Assembly: GCA_015680685.1 (NCBI GenBank)
Contig: MNCI01006590.1
Coordinates: forward strand, 21,870-85,869
Reading direction: 5' to 3'
Source: Gnetum montanum
Lineage: Eukaryota > Streptophyta > Gnetopsida > Gnetales > Gnetaceae
Length of the DNA: 64,000 nucleotides
Shown here: in pieces, positions 32,977 to 44,764 of the stretch
How the letters are laid out: each line of letters starts with the position of its first letter
How positions within the stretch are numbered: the first letter of the stretch is position 1
Program-made: the position numbers and the translations under genes
Notes under the pieces: model-generated
What the model saw: the letters and a program-made list of their open reading frames with translations, nothing else
The model's database searches: none
Told to the model about the DNA's origin: nothing

Positions 32977-33033
32977 ACTCATGTAGTCGACCCCAATTTA
33001 TTGGGACAAATCTAGGATAATGATGATGGTGTT
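32977..33033 (+). mobile_element. RTE-type LINE 3' tail fragment
   Basis: ACTCATGTAGTCGACCCCAA followed by TTATTGGGACAAATCTAGGATAATGATGATGG matches the widespread plant RTE 3' end (CATGTAGCCGACCCCA...TGGGA...TGATGATG). Only the tail is present. Confidence 0.6.
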
Positions 33034-33249
33034 CCAAATTCATTACTTCTACAATAACAACAACCTAAGATGATAAACCTTTGTTGTTCTGAATAGTTAT
33101 TCTAGTCTCTGCCTTTCATATATTTCCTATTCATAAACAAAGCTTTTGTTTAATGTTCCATAAAAATTTAGTCTCTATTTGAGTTCTAATTAGTGTTAGT
33201 GTCCATGTTGACTCTTGGTTATGTTCCTATTTGTTATTATGAATTATAG

Positions 33250-33581
33250 TGTATACTAGATCAGATCCACAGGTCTCTTATTGGGGGAAGTTTGGGAGTA
33301 GCTACGATAAATGAGAAGATTAAGGAAAGTCATCTTAGATGATTTGGTTATGTATTAAGAAGACCAAAGAATGCTCCTATTAGAAGAGGTTGTTTTATTA
33401 ATGTTAAGGGGAACCAACAAAAATGTAGACCAAAACATACCATGTTTTCTGGCATAAAGAGAAACACTGAGATTTGGGTATTAATGCTTATTTAGCTCTT
33501 AATAGACACGAATGATGCAAAAGAACTCATATAGCTGACCCCATGTAGTTGAGCTAAGGCTAGGATGATGATGATAATGTT
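33250..33581 (+). mobile_element. RTE-type LINE 3' end with ORF C-terminus, decayed
   Basis: The frame LGVATINEKIKESHLR, stop (Trp expected), FGYVLRRPKNAPIRRG is the conserved C-terminus of plant RTE elements (usual form IGV..I..KM.E.RLRWFGHV.RRP..APVRR). It is followed by the 3' tail (ATAGCTGACCCCATGTAG...GATGATGATGATAATG). The microsatellite-like TGATGA tail is typical of the clade. Strongly 5'-truncated. Confidence 0.7.
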
Positions 33582-33699
33582 AAAAGTTGTGTATGTTTTT
33601 TGTGTACTATTCTTTAGAGTTTTATGTAATGACCTTTCTAGACATTCTAGGATGATGCACTGATAAGTCATGAACATAAAAAGTAAAAATTCACATCAT

Positions 33700-34600
33700 T
33701 GATGGCCTAAAGAAGTAGAGTCCATCTCACCATCAATCAACTACAATGGTGTCCTACCATCTACTCAATGGGTCATTAATCCAATGACTTCATAATTATC
33801 AAGGAATCCTGAAGAAGCATCAAACATTTTAGATGAAATCCATGTAGCAATTTTGATATAGCAAGCACTAGCTTGCAATGCAACTTCATAAAAAGTAGTC
33901 AATGATAAGATAGAGAAAATGAAATGCACATGGTGGTTACTATGGTGGTTCCTACTAAACCTAGAAACATCCAAAAGCACCTGCTAGAAAACTACTAAGC
34001 AAGGGCAACAAGACTATAAGTACATGAAATTGAATATGGGGACAATCAAGAATCAAGCAATTATGATGTAGCCTATGATAGTGCTAGGCTCCCAAGAATT
34101 CAAGCTTTACTGAACTATGGGGAATGTTGGAAATGTTGGAATAAGTTGATTTCAAGTATGATCTCTAACAAAGTGATTACTTTCATATCGATGGCTTATG
34201 AAGGGTAGATAGCTTGGTATACCTACTAGAGTGAGCAAGAAAAGCATTGCTAGCAATTTAAAAAAAAACCTAGTTTTTCCACCTATTTTGGTTGGTGTTG
34301 ATCTCTTAATGAAATTTTCATGTTGCACTAATTTACCTATAAAGGTATGCATACAATCTAAGAACACTTTAGGGTGAACACCCATATTGGCAGGTAGAGT
34401 TGATAGTTCAGCATTTAGGCCATAATATTGAGTAGCAAAAAATTTAAATATCTTTCCATCCCCTAAATCAATTAGGGTAAATAGGTGCTCTCTAAACCAA
34501 GCTGGATAGTCTCCTATCACTAGGTTGTAGATCAACCCAACTTGGACTTTGATTATTTCTCTAATTCATACCTCTTTTTTACATTTCCAAATCATAAGAA
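33700..34600 (-). pseudogene. Unidentified decayed coding region
   Basis: The minus strand has a 127-codon open frame (34535-34152) starting from IYNLVIGDYPAWFREHLFTL and a weaker continuation at 33980-33765 ([20 protein letters not shown]). The composition is protein-like, with few biased AT codons, but I do not recognise the family. No start, no splice structure and no flanking repeat that would assign it. It may be an accessory frame of an old LTR element or a host gene remnant. Confidence 0.3.
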
Positions 34601-34604
34601 CCAT

Positions 34605-37370
34605 GAGTGAAATACGTGGATCTCACCCTTGCTATTTGACTCAAGTCTTCCCCTATTATGTGGTTGGTTCAACCAAAGGCCATGATTTGAGGATCTAACA
34701 ATTTATTTCTATGGTATGGTAGGTCTATATTTGTCATAAATATAGAACATAAAATTTCTATATCCATCATTCCTTGGGTTATCCACATTTTTGTTATCCC
34801 ATTAATTTGTCATGTGTTATCCTAATCAATTTGTCACTATAGATCTACATTGTTGTAACAAACAAATTCCCTAGTTCTTCCGAAGCATAAGCTTAAGTAA
34901 GCTAAATTGATTGTGTCATTCAAGTGTGCAATCTCTGTAAAATAAATTTTGCCCACTACTCTTATCAATCAATGTTCATGTCCATTGATTTGGACTCATG
35001 TTTTCTATAATTTTCCAATTCAACACTTATTTTTCAATTTGCTCATATTGTCATGTTATCCCCATCAATCATCATAATCCTGTCACTATTAGTAGTTGTC
35101 CAAATTCAATACAAAATTATGGTATAACCCTAAATATCCTATTTCTTCTGTTGCCAAGAATCAACCCCCTCTTTCATAGGCTAAATATAGGAGTGGACAT
35201 CCAAGCATTATGTGATCATCTAGGAAGGAGACTGTCATAGGTCTTGATGCATAATCTAGCTAAGTGCTTCTTGGAAAGCATCACAAGGTTAAGAGATTAA
35301 TGTCTATTTGTCTTAGTGGAAAAACCAAATCAAGCTTTTTCATTCATAGGTGCATCTACACATTGTTGATTGCTGACTTTGGTGGAAGAACCCCGTTTAC
35401 TTTTTTTTTTCTTAAGTGGAATAAGCACAAAGTCTAAAATGGAGAAGATATAGCAACCATTTTTTGTAATAAGGGGTAGCTAAGAATGTCAGGTTCTATT
35501 TCTAAAAGAATTAGGATTTCTAATAGACTATATATTTTAACACCATCCACTTGCTAGTGTGGCTTGGTCTTAATCCACGTTGCTTGTATTACTGCACTTT
35601 ATTCTTAATCTATGAGGAAAAAGTCTAATTGAATAACTTTTTGTTACTATTGGAGTCATCAGGCTTAACTAGGGGTTTTCCTTAACTTTTTGAAAACATT
35701 GTAAGATGCCATCCTGTTATACTTCTTCAAAAGGTAGAGGAAACAATTTAGCACAACAAATATTGTAATAAATAAAAATGTGTTGGGATTCAAATTAAGA
35801 AGGATAAGATAATTGTGGACTATTCTTTATTATATGCAACCAAAAAAGGTGGTAATGATCTATGCTTCCTCTAGGTTTTCAATCCTATCCTAGAATAACA
35901 GTAGCATAATCCTTTCCTAAAAAGGATAATGTTCTATTAAACATTTCAAATCATGTTTGCCACAAGGATAGTGGGAACATTGCACTTCTTGGTGAAGTCG
36001 CATCTATACCTAGAGTCAAGGTGGCACTCTTGCCCATCCAGAACTTTGAGTAACACATAAGCAACTAATGTTTCAATTGAGGCTCACTCAATCTTATAGA
36101 ACTCATCAAACAACCATAGATCATAGTAATTATGAGCACTTGTGAAAAACACTTTGCAAAGAAAGGTGAAAAGCAACATTTTCTATGTATTTGAAAGACC
36201 ATAAAGGAAGAACTACTTACACTTGTGGGGCTACTAGAATATTACTGCCCATTAAGAAATAAGTGAAACTATTTGTTAAAATCTGAGAAGATATGTTATA
36301 TTACCCACTCCCTATAGGTGGGCACTACCACTCATGTTTCCTATATTATTACTCTTGCTTGAGTAACTCAAAATGTTTTGGATTTAATACTAGCTTTGAC
36401 ATTCTTTTAAGTATTTGATGGGCCAAACTGAATCTACCTTCCTATGGGGTTTTAGGGGCCAGAGAGCCCACTTACAAGCCTTACGTATGACTCTAATAGC
36501 CAAGAGTCAAAAGAATTTATAAGCCCCTCAATTGCTAATAGAAAAGAAGTCACTTGCCTCTTGGTTTTATGCCCTAAACTAACACCTTAGCATGGTTTCA
36601 TTTTGAAATATCTTTCTTCGCATCTTATGACATGATTCAGAAGAAGGAATGCCACTACAAAATGAAGTACAACTACATATTTATTACTAGTAAATTTAGA
36701 AATGATACATTGTTCAGACAATGCAAAGGAACAAAGATGAATATTATCTTTGAATGTTTTATAGCTGTCAAATTTCTATGATGTTAGATCAAGAGAAATT
36801 GAACCTAAGATATCACAAAATAAGAATTCTAATATGTTGAAAGTTGTAGATCTGGGAATTGAATGCACAACCTGTTAGAGTATATTTTTCTTAATTTTTA
36901 ACAAGATCAATGAAAGACTTGAACTCATGACCTAATACTATAGAACTTAAACAATCTAAAAATAAAAGAAAGAACCATTTCCAAAAAGGATTCAGTTACA
37001 AGAAACAAACCATTATCTTTCGAATTCCCCTAGTAATTATAAAAAGAGAAGAGACAGAGAAAGAGTGAGAGAGGGGATATAAGAAGAGCACAACCACAAG
37101 GGAGTGTAGCTGAAAGAAAAGGAAAAACAATAAAAGACAACTATGATTGCTGTAAAAGATTACAAAAGAACTTGTGTGGCTGAAAATCAAAGGAATATCA
37201 ACAAAACAAAAAAACTGTGACTACTACAAAAAATAGTAAAATGAAAGAAAATTGAGTTGGAGGAGAACATTGGCTGATTATCTTAATTCTTCTTCCTTTT
37301 TTATTTCTTTGGCTTCAATATCTTTCTATGATGGTATCAATTTTCTAAAGATTTGTTGTTGAGATATGGT
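34605..37370. other. AT-rich stretch, mostly nothing recognised
   Basis: No gene seen. Around 36431-36620 the plus strand reads STFLWGFRGQRAHLQAL and, further on, KSLASWFYALN, which loosely resembles the C-terminal part of LINE ORF2 proteins; this is too short and broken to call. Sequences such as GAATTGAATGCACAACC near 36855 and CTTGAACTCATGACC near 36915 recur at 53.5-54.0 kb. Confidence 0.35.
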
Positions 37371-37377
37371 GATGAAA

Positions 37378-37905
37378 AATAGCACAATAGAGCATATTAT
37401 TAAAAAAAACAATAATGTGCGAGAGAAAAACATAAGGGTAACACCACCAAAAAAATCCTAAAGATAATGAATAAAAAGTGAAACTGAAACTGAAACTAAG
37501 ACCAAAATAGCAGTTGATGCAAAAGAGAAAATAAGAAATATAAGATTTATGAGGTAAACTCATCAAGAACAAAGGAAAACTTTCATAAGAGGAGTCTGAC
37601 TCTTATTGCTCAATTGATCCAAATGAGGTGTTTACATGCAATGAACAAGGATACAACCCTTAAAAAGGCAAAGTCATGTTACATACTCTAATCTAGAAAT
37701 ATTTAGAAGTTATCATTCTAGAAGGATTTCAACGATGAAGAACATTACAGAGAATCACTTATAAATTAAAAATAGATCCTGAAGAACCATTTATAAACAA
37801 CTATTTAAATATCAATAGCTCATCTCTTACAAAAAGACCATATATATTAATTAAACAACAAAGCTACAAATTTTAGCTTCACATTTCAAACAATCTCCCA
37901 CTTGA
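37378..37905. repeat. Diverged long direct repeat, copy 1 (candidate LTR)
   Basis: From AAATAGCACAATAGAGC to about TAGCTTCACATTTCAAACA this matches 39193-39625 in order over roughly 450 bases with many substitutions and small indels. After copy 1 stands AATCTCCCACTTGAAGG. About 1.3 kb lies between the copies. The layout suits a short, old non-autonomous LTR element, but TG/CA ends and a target duplication are not clear. Confidence 0.45.
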
Positions 37906-38767
37906 AGGTACACCTTGCTTCTCCACTAAGCAACTAATCTACTCCATGAACATGTTATTGTCTCCATTCACATGACATCTAACTTCAATGACACACCTTC
38001 CATGAAATTTGTCTTCAGTAAGAAAACTTCCATGCATGAAATGACCAAAGGTAGGAACTTCATAGAGGGAACACAACTGCATTATTACAAAACCGAGAAG
38101 CTCTTCACCATAACACCAAGGCTTCTCAAACACCCTACAAAACTGAGATCCTATGTTAACTTTGAGGAAATCAACAAGTAATAGACAATCCCGCCCATAT
38201 GCAAGAGAGATTCAAAATGGCCAGCTTTAATGAATTCCACTTTAGCATCAATAGATTCATGTTTCTTCAATGCAATAAACATAAACTTAGACACACCACA
38301 AAAAAATTGCAAACTATACAACATCCATATTAACATGTTCAGAGAACAACAGAATTGGTATCCTCCATTTCTTACTCTCAATAATCAATGCTTGACTTCC
38401 AATACATACTTCTTTTATTCTAAAAATGGTGACAATTTCCTAATAGTTCATTGTTGTGAAGATATTGGCACTAATTATTGTTAATGCATGATCCATTTTC
38501 TTGAAAATTCTCTCAACAAGATCAACAAGCATTCATTGCTCAAAACCTTGTGATCCACTACTTCTAGATCTATTGTTGTGGTAATAAATTTTTCCAAAAT
38601 GTTAGAAAGCATTTCAACTTCTTGAATTTCAAGCTAATGAAGTTTTCTATGTAGAAAAACCCTATTACAAAATGTAGTAACTTTGAAACCTTGAATCTAT
38701 TGATTTTTCTCCTAGGATTTTACCAAAATTAAATTAAGCATACGTATTAAGACTAGTGCCCTTCAAT

Positions 38768-39120
38768 CATCATCATCATCATCATCTTAGCCTTGTCCCA
38801 ATAAAATGGGGTTGGCTACATAAGTTCTTTTTCAACATTCACCTATATGAAGAGCTAGATCCTTGTTTATTTGTAGTTTCTTCAATGATCTTCGATCATT
38901 TTTTCTATGTCTTCCTTGATCTTCTTTTCAATGGCTTTCCTAGAACAATGATGTAGCAACCTTTGTTTATAGGCTTATTATTTGATCTTCTTTGCACATG
39001 TCCAAACCATCTAAGCTACTAGTCTTGTAGCTTATCTGAAATATAAGTCACTCCAAGTCTTCCTCTAATGGCTTTGAAAGTAATGTAGAATTGCACCTAT
39101 GCATTATTGAACCTTGTCTA
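38768..39120 (-). mobile_element. RTE-type LINE 3' end, reverse orientation
   Basis: The plus strand reads (TCA)n, TCTTAGCCTTGTCCCAATAA, AATGGGGTTGGCTACATAAG, the complement of the plant RTE 3' tail. It is followed by CCAAACCATCTAAGC and CACTCCAAGTCTTCCTCT, the complement of its ORF C-terminal region. It lies between the two direct repeats, so it probably inserted into that older element. Confidence 0.6.
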
Positions 39121-39192
39121 GCCTACAAAATCAAACCCACCATAGAGAAAACCAACAAGGCCTTAACCTCACTCTACTACTACTATATTGAC

Positions 39193-39625
39193 AAAAATAG
39201 CACAATGGACCACATTGATAGAAAACAACAATGTGCAAAAGAAAAGAGATAACACTGCAAAACAATCCTAAAAATAATAAATGAACTGCAAAATTGAAAC
39301 TAGAACCAAAAAAACAGCTAATACAAAATGGCAAATAAGAAATACAAGATTTACAAAGTATAACTCTCAAGAACAAAAGAAAACATTTGCAAGAGAAGCA
39401 ACTCTTATTGCTCAATTGATCCAAGTGAGGTGTTCCCGTACAATGACAAAGGATCCAACCCTTAAATAAGCAAACCTATGTTTTAGACTCTAAATTAAAA
39501 ATGGACACCACAAAGCCATCTAGATAGATCCCTTTAACTAACAATAGTTCATCCCTTACAAAAAAGTCATATTTATGAATTAAACAATACCACTACAAGA
39601 TTTAACTTCACATTTATAACAAGAC
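39193..39625. repeat. Diverged long direct repeat, copy 2 (candidate LTR)
   Basis: Matches 37378-37905 in the same orientation: CAATGTGC, AAGAAATACAAGATTTAC, CTCTTATTGCTCAATTGATC, AATTAAACAA and TTAACTTCACATTT occur in the same order in both. Confidence 0.45.
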
Positions 39626-39629
39626 CTTG

Positions 39630-40388
39630 ACTTGTTCAATTTCTAATTTTATTGTTGGATCTCTCCATCTACCTTCACACTCTCAAGCCTAAATGAACAT
39701 GTAACTATTCAAAAACACCTGTAAAGATTTAGGGCATTTTTTGCATTAACAATTATGCCATTAGGAACAATATATCACTACATGAGGGTTGGTCCCACTA
39801 GCAAAACGCAAGAATATTCTTAGGCCCATGTTTATTTTGTGGATTCTTGGAATCTAATGAATTGTTGAATTTTGGATTTCCTACTAAAATTGATTTGATG
39901 TTCCTCTTGAATGCTTGATCCTTGAATTTGAATCTTGATTCTTATTGGTATACCTTCCCAAGTGTAACTTTGTTATCTTTGTAAGTCCAATGGAGTGGGC
40001 AAATTTTAGGATGTTAATTTACCTATGCTAAATTGGAGTTAAACATTAGTGATTTCTCTATTCTCTGTTGTTAGAAAATTGTATAGTTTGATTAAATGTT
40101 AGTGGTGAGCACCTTGTATTATTTCAAGTTAGTAGAGTTGAAATTACAATGATTTTGTATTGTCAGTGTTGATGGAAAAAAAAAGTAAAATATTATTATA
40201 GCATTAAATGGCTTTGAAATCAATGATTTATGTGTTCTTGTGGCCAACTATTTGGTTGAACAAATTTCCTGATGAACAACATAAGATATATTTTTATTGT
40301 TTGAGAAAAATCAAAATTTGATCCTCAAATAAAGAGAAAATCAGATCTGTACATAGGATCTAGGAATTTTGCTTAGATGTTATAGTAA
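39630..40388. other. AT-rich spacer, nothing recognised
   Basis: No coding or repeat signature seen between the second direct repeat and the 5'-truncated start of LINE-C. Confidence 0.4.
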
Positions 40389-40389
40389 G

Positions 40390-41241
40390 ATTGTGGATTT
40401 GGAGTTCTAGATGGTGGATTTCCTGAAAACATTGGCTGGTTTTTTTGGGGAATTTGTCAAATTTGACAAATATACTGAATCGATGGACCATATGGGGTAT
40501 GCCCATTTTTGTGTTTGGTGGTCACTGGGATTCGAAGATAGGGTTAATGAGGTGGTCTTAGTTATGCCATCAAGGGATGAAAAGCTTCGTGTCGAGTATG
40601 AGAATCTATCAATGGCCAAGCTGGTGGTGCATGAGGATTTGGCATCCAGATGTGTGGTTTGTGGCAAGAGTAATCATTTGATAGTGGCATGCAAGGTCTA
40701 CCTGAAGGACCAACCTCACAAGAGCAAACTAGAGTGGTTGGGCGATGTGGGCAAGTGGTGAAGTAGGGGGCTTTGTTTGTGGCACCAGTGGCTCCGATGC
40801 CACGACCTAAGGGGCAGGAACTTGTTTTGGGGGCTGGTGTTGGGGGGCCGACACCTGCCCCCATTGTGGTGGGGTCAAGGGTGCCAACTTCGGATTTAGG
40901 GTTCAGTGAGTAGTAGCCAGTGGCTTTGGTTGTAGGGGTGGGGGAGGATGCCCCAACACCCCACCCCCCCACCAAAAGAAAAAAAGGCTTTGGGGGTAGG
41001 CCTTCTGCCACTAGGAGACTGGGTTGGAATTGTGCAGGGATCCCCATTCCCTAAAATGACTGAGATTTTAGAAGCACAACAGGCAAGGGAGCAAGGTTTC
41101 CCTGTCCCCCCGAAGGCTAGACAGATTGGGCAACTGCTCTCACCCATGGCCTATAGTAAAATTATGCAAGTTGAGATTGATCTAGGATTGCAACCTACCT
41201 TGAAGGAGGTGTATAAGAAACGCTTGGTTGGTAAGCCATGA
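40390..41241 (+). pseudogene. LINE-C ORF1 C-terminal half with CCHC knuckle
   Basis: The open part (40411-40761) begins FLKTLAGFFGEFVKFDKYTE, the second half of a DUF4283 region. The knuckle is RCVVCGKSNHLIVAC near 40.65 kb, a complete CX2CX4HX4C. After a TGA at 40759-40761 the same frame resumes with a Pro-rich linker and reaches a TGA at 41239-41241 that overlaps the ORF2 ATG (ATGA at 41238-41241), a typical stop-start overlap for reinitiation. Confidence 0.65.
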
Positions 41242-41990
41242 AGATTCTCTCTTAAAATTGCAAGGGACAAGGTACCCCCTATAAACGAAATACCCTATGA
41301 GATATTGTGCGACAAGAGGAATGTGATATTGTTTGCCTACACGAGACCAAGTTGCAGGCTATAGAGACTCATATTCTATGGTGGATAGGGTGTTAGACAC
41401 AAATTGTGCCTAGTAAAGATAAAGCGAGAGGGTTGGCAATGTTGGTGAAGAGGCCGTTCAGGCCAGTTGACTCCTCACGATGGAATATTACTGTGCAACT
41501 AGCTAAGGCTGACATATGGCTTACAAACTTTTATGATCCCCAAAGCTAGGAGGAATGGTTGTAGGAGTTAAGGCAGATAGTAGTGCTGGTTGATTTGAAA
41601 CGATGGATTGTGACTAGCAACTTCAATCAACACCTATAGGCTTAGGAGAAAATAGGCAATGATATGACTAATCGACGAGCAGTAGACAAGCGCTGGAATT
41701 CCTGCAAGAACATGATTTAGTAGATGTGGAGTTCACTGAGTGCAAGTATACTTGGAGCAATCACCGTAGAGGAAGAGATTTGGTACTATCTTGGATCAAT
41801 CATGACTGGATTAGTACACACATTGTCATGAACTCCAAGATATGAGTTTGGGGAAAGAGGACCAGCGGTCCCTATGTTATCAAGTGGGAAAAGTTACTTG
41901 GCCAAAGGCCTCACCTTTTAGGTTGTAGAGGTCTTGGTTGGTAAAGCCATGGCTTAGGCCTTTGGTAAGGTAGATTTGGGCAGCCTATCA
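41238..41990 (+). pseudogene. LINE-C ORF2 endonuclease (EEP) domain, broken
   Basis: Opens MKILS, stop, NCKGQGTPYKRNTL (normally MKILSWNCRG), then CDIVCLHETKLQ (catalytic Glu in HETK), then IVTSNFNQHL where GDFN is expected. Stops are mainly TAG or TAA in place of Trp or Gln codons. It belongs to the same domain type as in LINE-A and LINE-B. Confidence 0.65.
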
Positions 41991-41997
41991 TGCTAAT

Positions 41998-43583
41998 ATG
42001 GACCCTCAAGAGTTTTTGAAGATGGGTCTTTACCACCTTAAACAGGCTCTTCAGTTTGTTAAGGCTAAGGAGAGGTTTTCTTTCCAGGCTAGGCAGATGG
42101 CTCTTCTGTCACGTTTGGCATCTCTGCAGGATAGCCAGAAGTGGGAAGAAGAGGTGGAGAAGGAGGAACAGCTTGTATTGAGGGAATTACAAGAGCTTGA
42201 TGCTAAGGAAGAGACTTAATGGAAGCAATGAGCTAGAACAACTTGGTTAAGAGACAGGGATCACAACACGAAGTTTTTCTTTACCGCTACTAAAGCGAAT
42301 AGGCTTGCCAAGGAGGTGAGGCTGAATATGAATGGGATCATGCTTACAGATCCTCAAGAAGTGGCCCAAGCTATACAGCAATACTAGGCTAGGATTTGGG
42401 CATATGGGAGGATTGCACCTGTTTCGGTGTCGATGGAGTCTATGTTGGGAGAAGTGGAGAGTAGGAGTTGAAGGAGGCATTGGCCTTCATGAGGTTAGAT
42501 CGAGCTCTGGGACTGGATGGGTGGCCAGTGGAATTTTTCAGAGAACTCATCAATGTGCTAGGGCAAAACCTTTTAGATGCTTTCAATAGGATACTTCAAT
42601 GGTAGTAGGTCCAACATGAAATCAATTGCTCTAGGATTGTCCTTATACCCAAGGTGGCAAAGCCTTCAAACCCCTCACAATTTCGTCCTATCAAGGTGTG
42701 CAATACCCTAATTCAAATCTTTACAAAGATGTTAGTGTGGCATCTTGCTCTATTGATGTTGTGACTGATTGGGAACAACCAAATGGGTTTTGTTAAGGGG
42801 AGATACCTCTAGGGTTAGGCTATTCTCCTTCAAGAGGTGATGCATTCGATTCAACGGTTGGGGTACCCAAGTATGTGCATCAAATTGGACATTAAGAAAG
42901 CATATGATAAGGTTAGTTGGGATGCCTTAGCTGACATTATGGCATGGAAAGGTTTCAATCCTTCAATCCTAAGTTCATTGCCTTGTGTATTCCAATTTAG
43001 GCTTTGAGGGCCTATTCTTTTGATATTGATGGTCGGATGTGGGGGTTTTCCTCCCATGGAAGGGGGTTGACGCAGCGTGATCCCCTTTCACCTTACTTGT
43101 TTATTCTCACCATTGATACACTACAAGAGTGTTGCAAATCGGAAGGGGTGTAGGGACTCAATGTGGCAGGGATCGATTGCCTAACAACACACTATGCGGA
43201 CGATATGATGATATTTTTGTAGGCTTTGGTTCCACAAGCACAGGTCATCAATAGGGTGCTTAATAGGATGCCGCAGGAGATTGGGCTAGAGGTGAATAGA
43301 GGCAAATGCACAGTGCATATGTCACATGCCTCTTGTCTTGTTAAAGGCTGAATTCTACAATTTTTGGGAATGATCATTGGTACAACTCAAGATGTGTACC
43401 TAGGGCTCCCTATCTTTGCTTGGAACCAAAAAGAAACTTGGAACACTCTTATTCGCAAGTTACAACAAAGGAAGGAACATTGGATTGTTTGTTTCTTAAC
43501 TCGAAAAGGATAGACGATGTTGGTGAATTATGTGTTGTTGGCCATGGCTAGATTCACGGTAGCAGTTGCAATACCTCCCACTA
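41998..43583 (+). pseudogene. LINE-C ORF2 reverse transcriptase, broken, YADD kept
   Basis: A helical linker (41998-42219) is followed by WLRDRDHNTKFFF, then frameshifted RT blocks: CIKLDIKKAYDKVSWDAL near 42.88 kb, DPLSPYLFILTIDTL near 43.08 kb, and HYADDMMIF near 43.19 kb with both catalytic Asp residues present. GLEVNRGKC and LGMIIG follow. The thumb region is cut at 43583. Confidence 0.7.
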
Positions 43584-43584
43584 T

Positions 43585-43620
43585 GGGGGGGTGGGGCCGG
43601 GGGGGGGTCTCAGACCCCGA
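43585..43620. other. G-rich junction between LINE-C and LINE-B
   Basis: G7-T-G4-CC-G9 (43585-43607) could form a G-quadruplex on the plus strand. It is followed by a palindrome GGGGTCT-C-AGACCCC (about 43604-43618). It separates the broken thumb of LINE-C (+) from the 3' end of LINE-B (-). Confidence 0.6.
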
Positions 43621-43924
43621 AAAGAAATTTTATTGAAATTAAAGGTGCATCAATTACAACAACTTGAATAAGTCATAGGGTTAAAGGAAAGGGAAAACTG
43701 AGAGCATCGTGAATGACACTCGGGAAACACCTTAGAAATAAACGAGTATTAGAGGAGGAACCCCAAGTTGGGGCACAACCAAATGTCCGCTCAGACTGGC
43801 TTGTTACAAAATAGAATGACATAGAATTAGATGAGGCAAAGAGCTCTCAATTAAGGATAGAGAGAATTCCAATGATGAATCCACATAATAAAAAGAGAAA
43901 ACTTCCTTGCAAAGATTACTGATG

Positions 43925-44749
43925 CTAAGTGTAACTGGAACACATAGGTCTTTCCCATAGCTGCAGGAGATGAACCAATTGATGACTGTCCATATTGAAC
44001 TTGGATGCTTGAGATGTGAGTTGAAAATAGGTGAGGCGAAAGATCTGCAACTTCTCCAACCTGGTAAGCAAACATTTGTTAGAATACTCTGTCTTTTGAA
44101 ATAGAACATTGCATCTTCGCTTCCAAATATAATATAAAATAGTAGGTCTAATAACTTTCCACAGAAAATTAAGATTAGTAGAAGTAATGTTCAAGAATCC
44201 AAATATGGCATCCTCTTGAGATAGCTTGTATGATGGAAAAGCTTTAGAAGCCCACTGCCACACATGTTGAGCAAAGGGACATTGCCAAAATACATGGACA
44301 AAGTCATCATGTCCACCACATAGAGGGCAATTGGGATTAGGAATCCCCAGATATTCTAGACGTTTTCCAATAGGTAGACCATGGTGGAGAAGACACCAAA
44401 GGAACTGCTTAATTTTGGGGAGGGTCGGAAGTTTCCAAATAAGTTGGAAGAGAGGGATCCAAAATGTTTCTGACTCTTGTTTGTGCCAATACTTATTGCA
44501 ACGTTGAATGACTTCAGATGGGTCATGCATGAGATGAAAGGGGACAGATGGCCGATAGGGCAAGAGTTTAACCCCATTAAGCCATTGAAGGCCATGAAAA
44601 AGGCTTTGCACTATAACATCCAGATGCCAGTGACCATGGAGGAAAGAGTAAATCTGAACTAGGCAATGGTTCATTGCAGCCGACTCCCCATACAAAGTGT
44701 TAAACTCGACCCCTGAAATCCAACGACTAGCCAGCCTAAGACAATTCAA
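43925..44749 (-). pseudogene. LINE-B ORF2 C-terminus: zinc-binding region of RT
   Basis: Same frame as the RT part, separated by one TGA (after VATSWY, near 44765-44767). WKLPTLPKIKQFLWCLLHHG, then NCPLCGGHDDFVHVFWQCPF, is the zf-RVT region found at the end of plant L1 ORF2, with the C..C...H...C pattern complete. It ends with a stop at 43925. In these LINEs the region helps RNA binding. Confidence 0.8.
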
Positions 44750-44764
44750 GGAAATGACACCCTT

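Larger units (their letters stand above)
40390..43583 (+). mobile_element. LINE-C, L1-type, truncated at both ends, decayed
   Basis: Starts abruptly within a DUF4283-like region, continues through an intact CCHC knuckle, an ORF1/ORF2 junction at 41238-41241, an EEP domain and an RT with YADD, and ends abruptly at the G-rich junction 43584-43607. It is on the opposite strand to LINE-B, with which it meets tail to tail. Many stops are TAG. Confidence 0.8.

Noticed and set aside
38768-38790. Simple TCA microsatellite
   Set aside because: The adjoining sequence shows it is the tail of an RTE-type LINE in reverse orientation, not an independent microsatellite.
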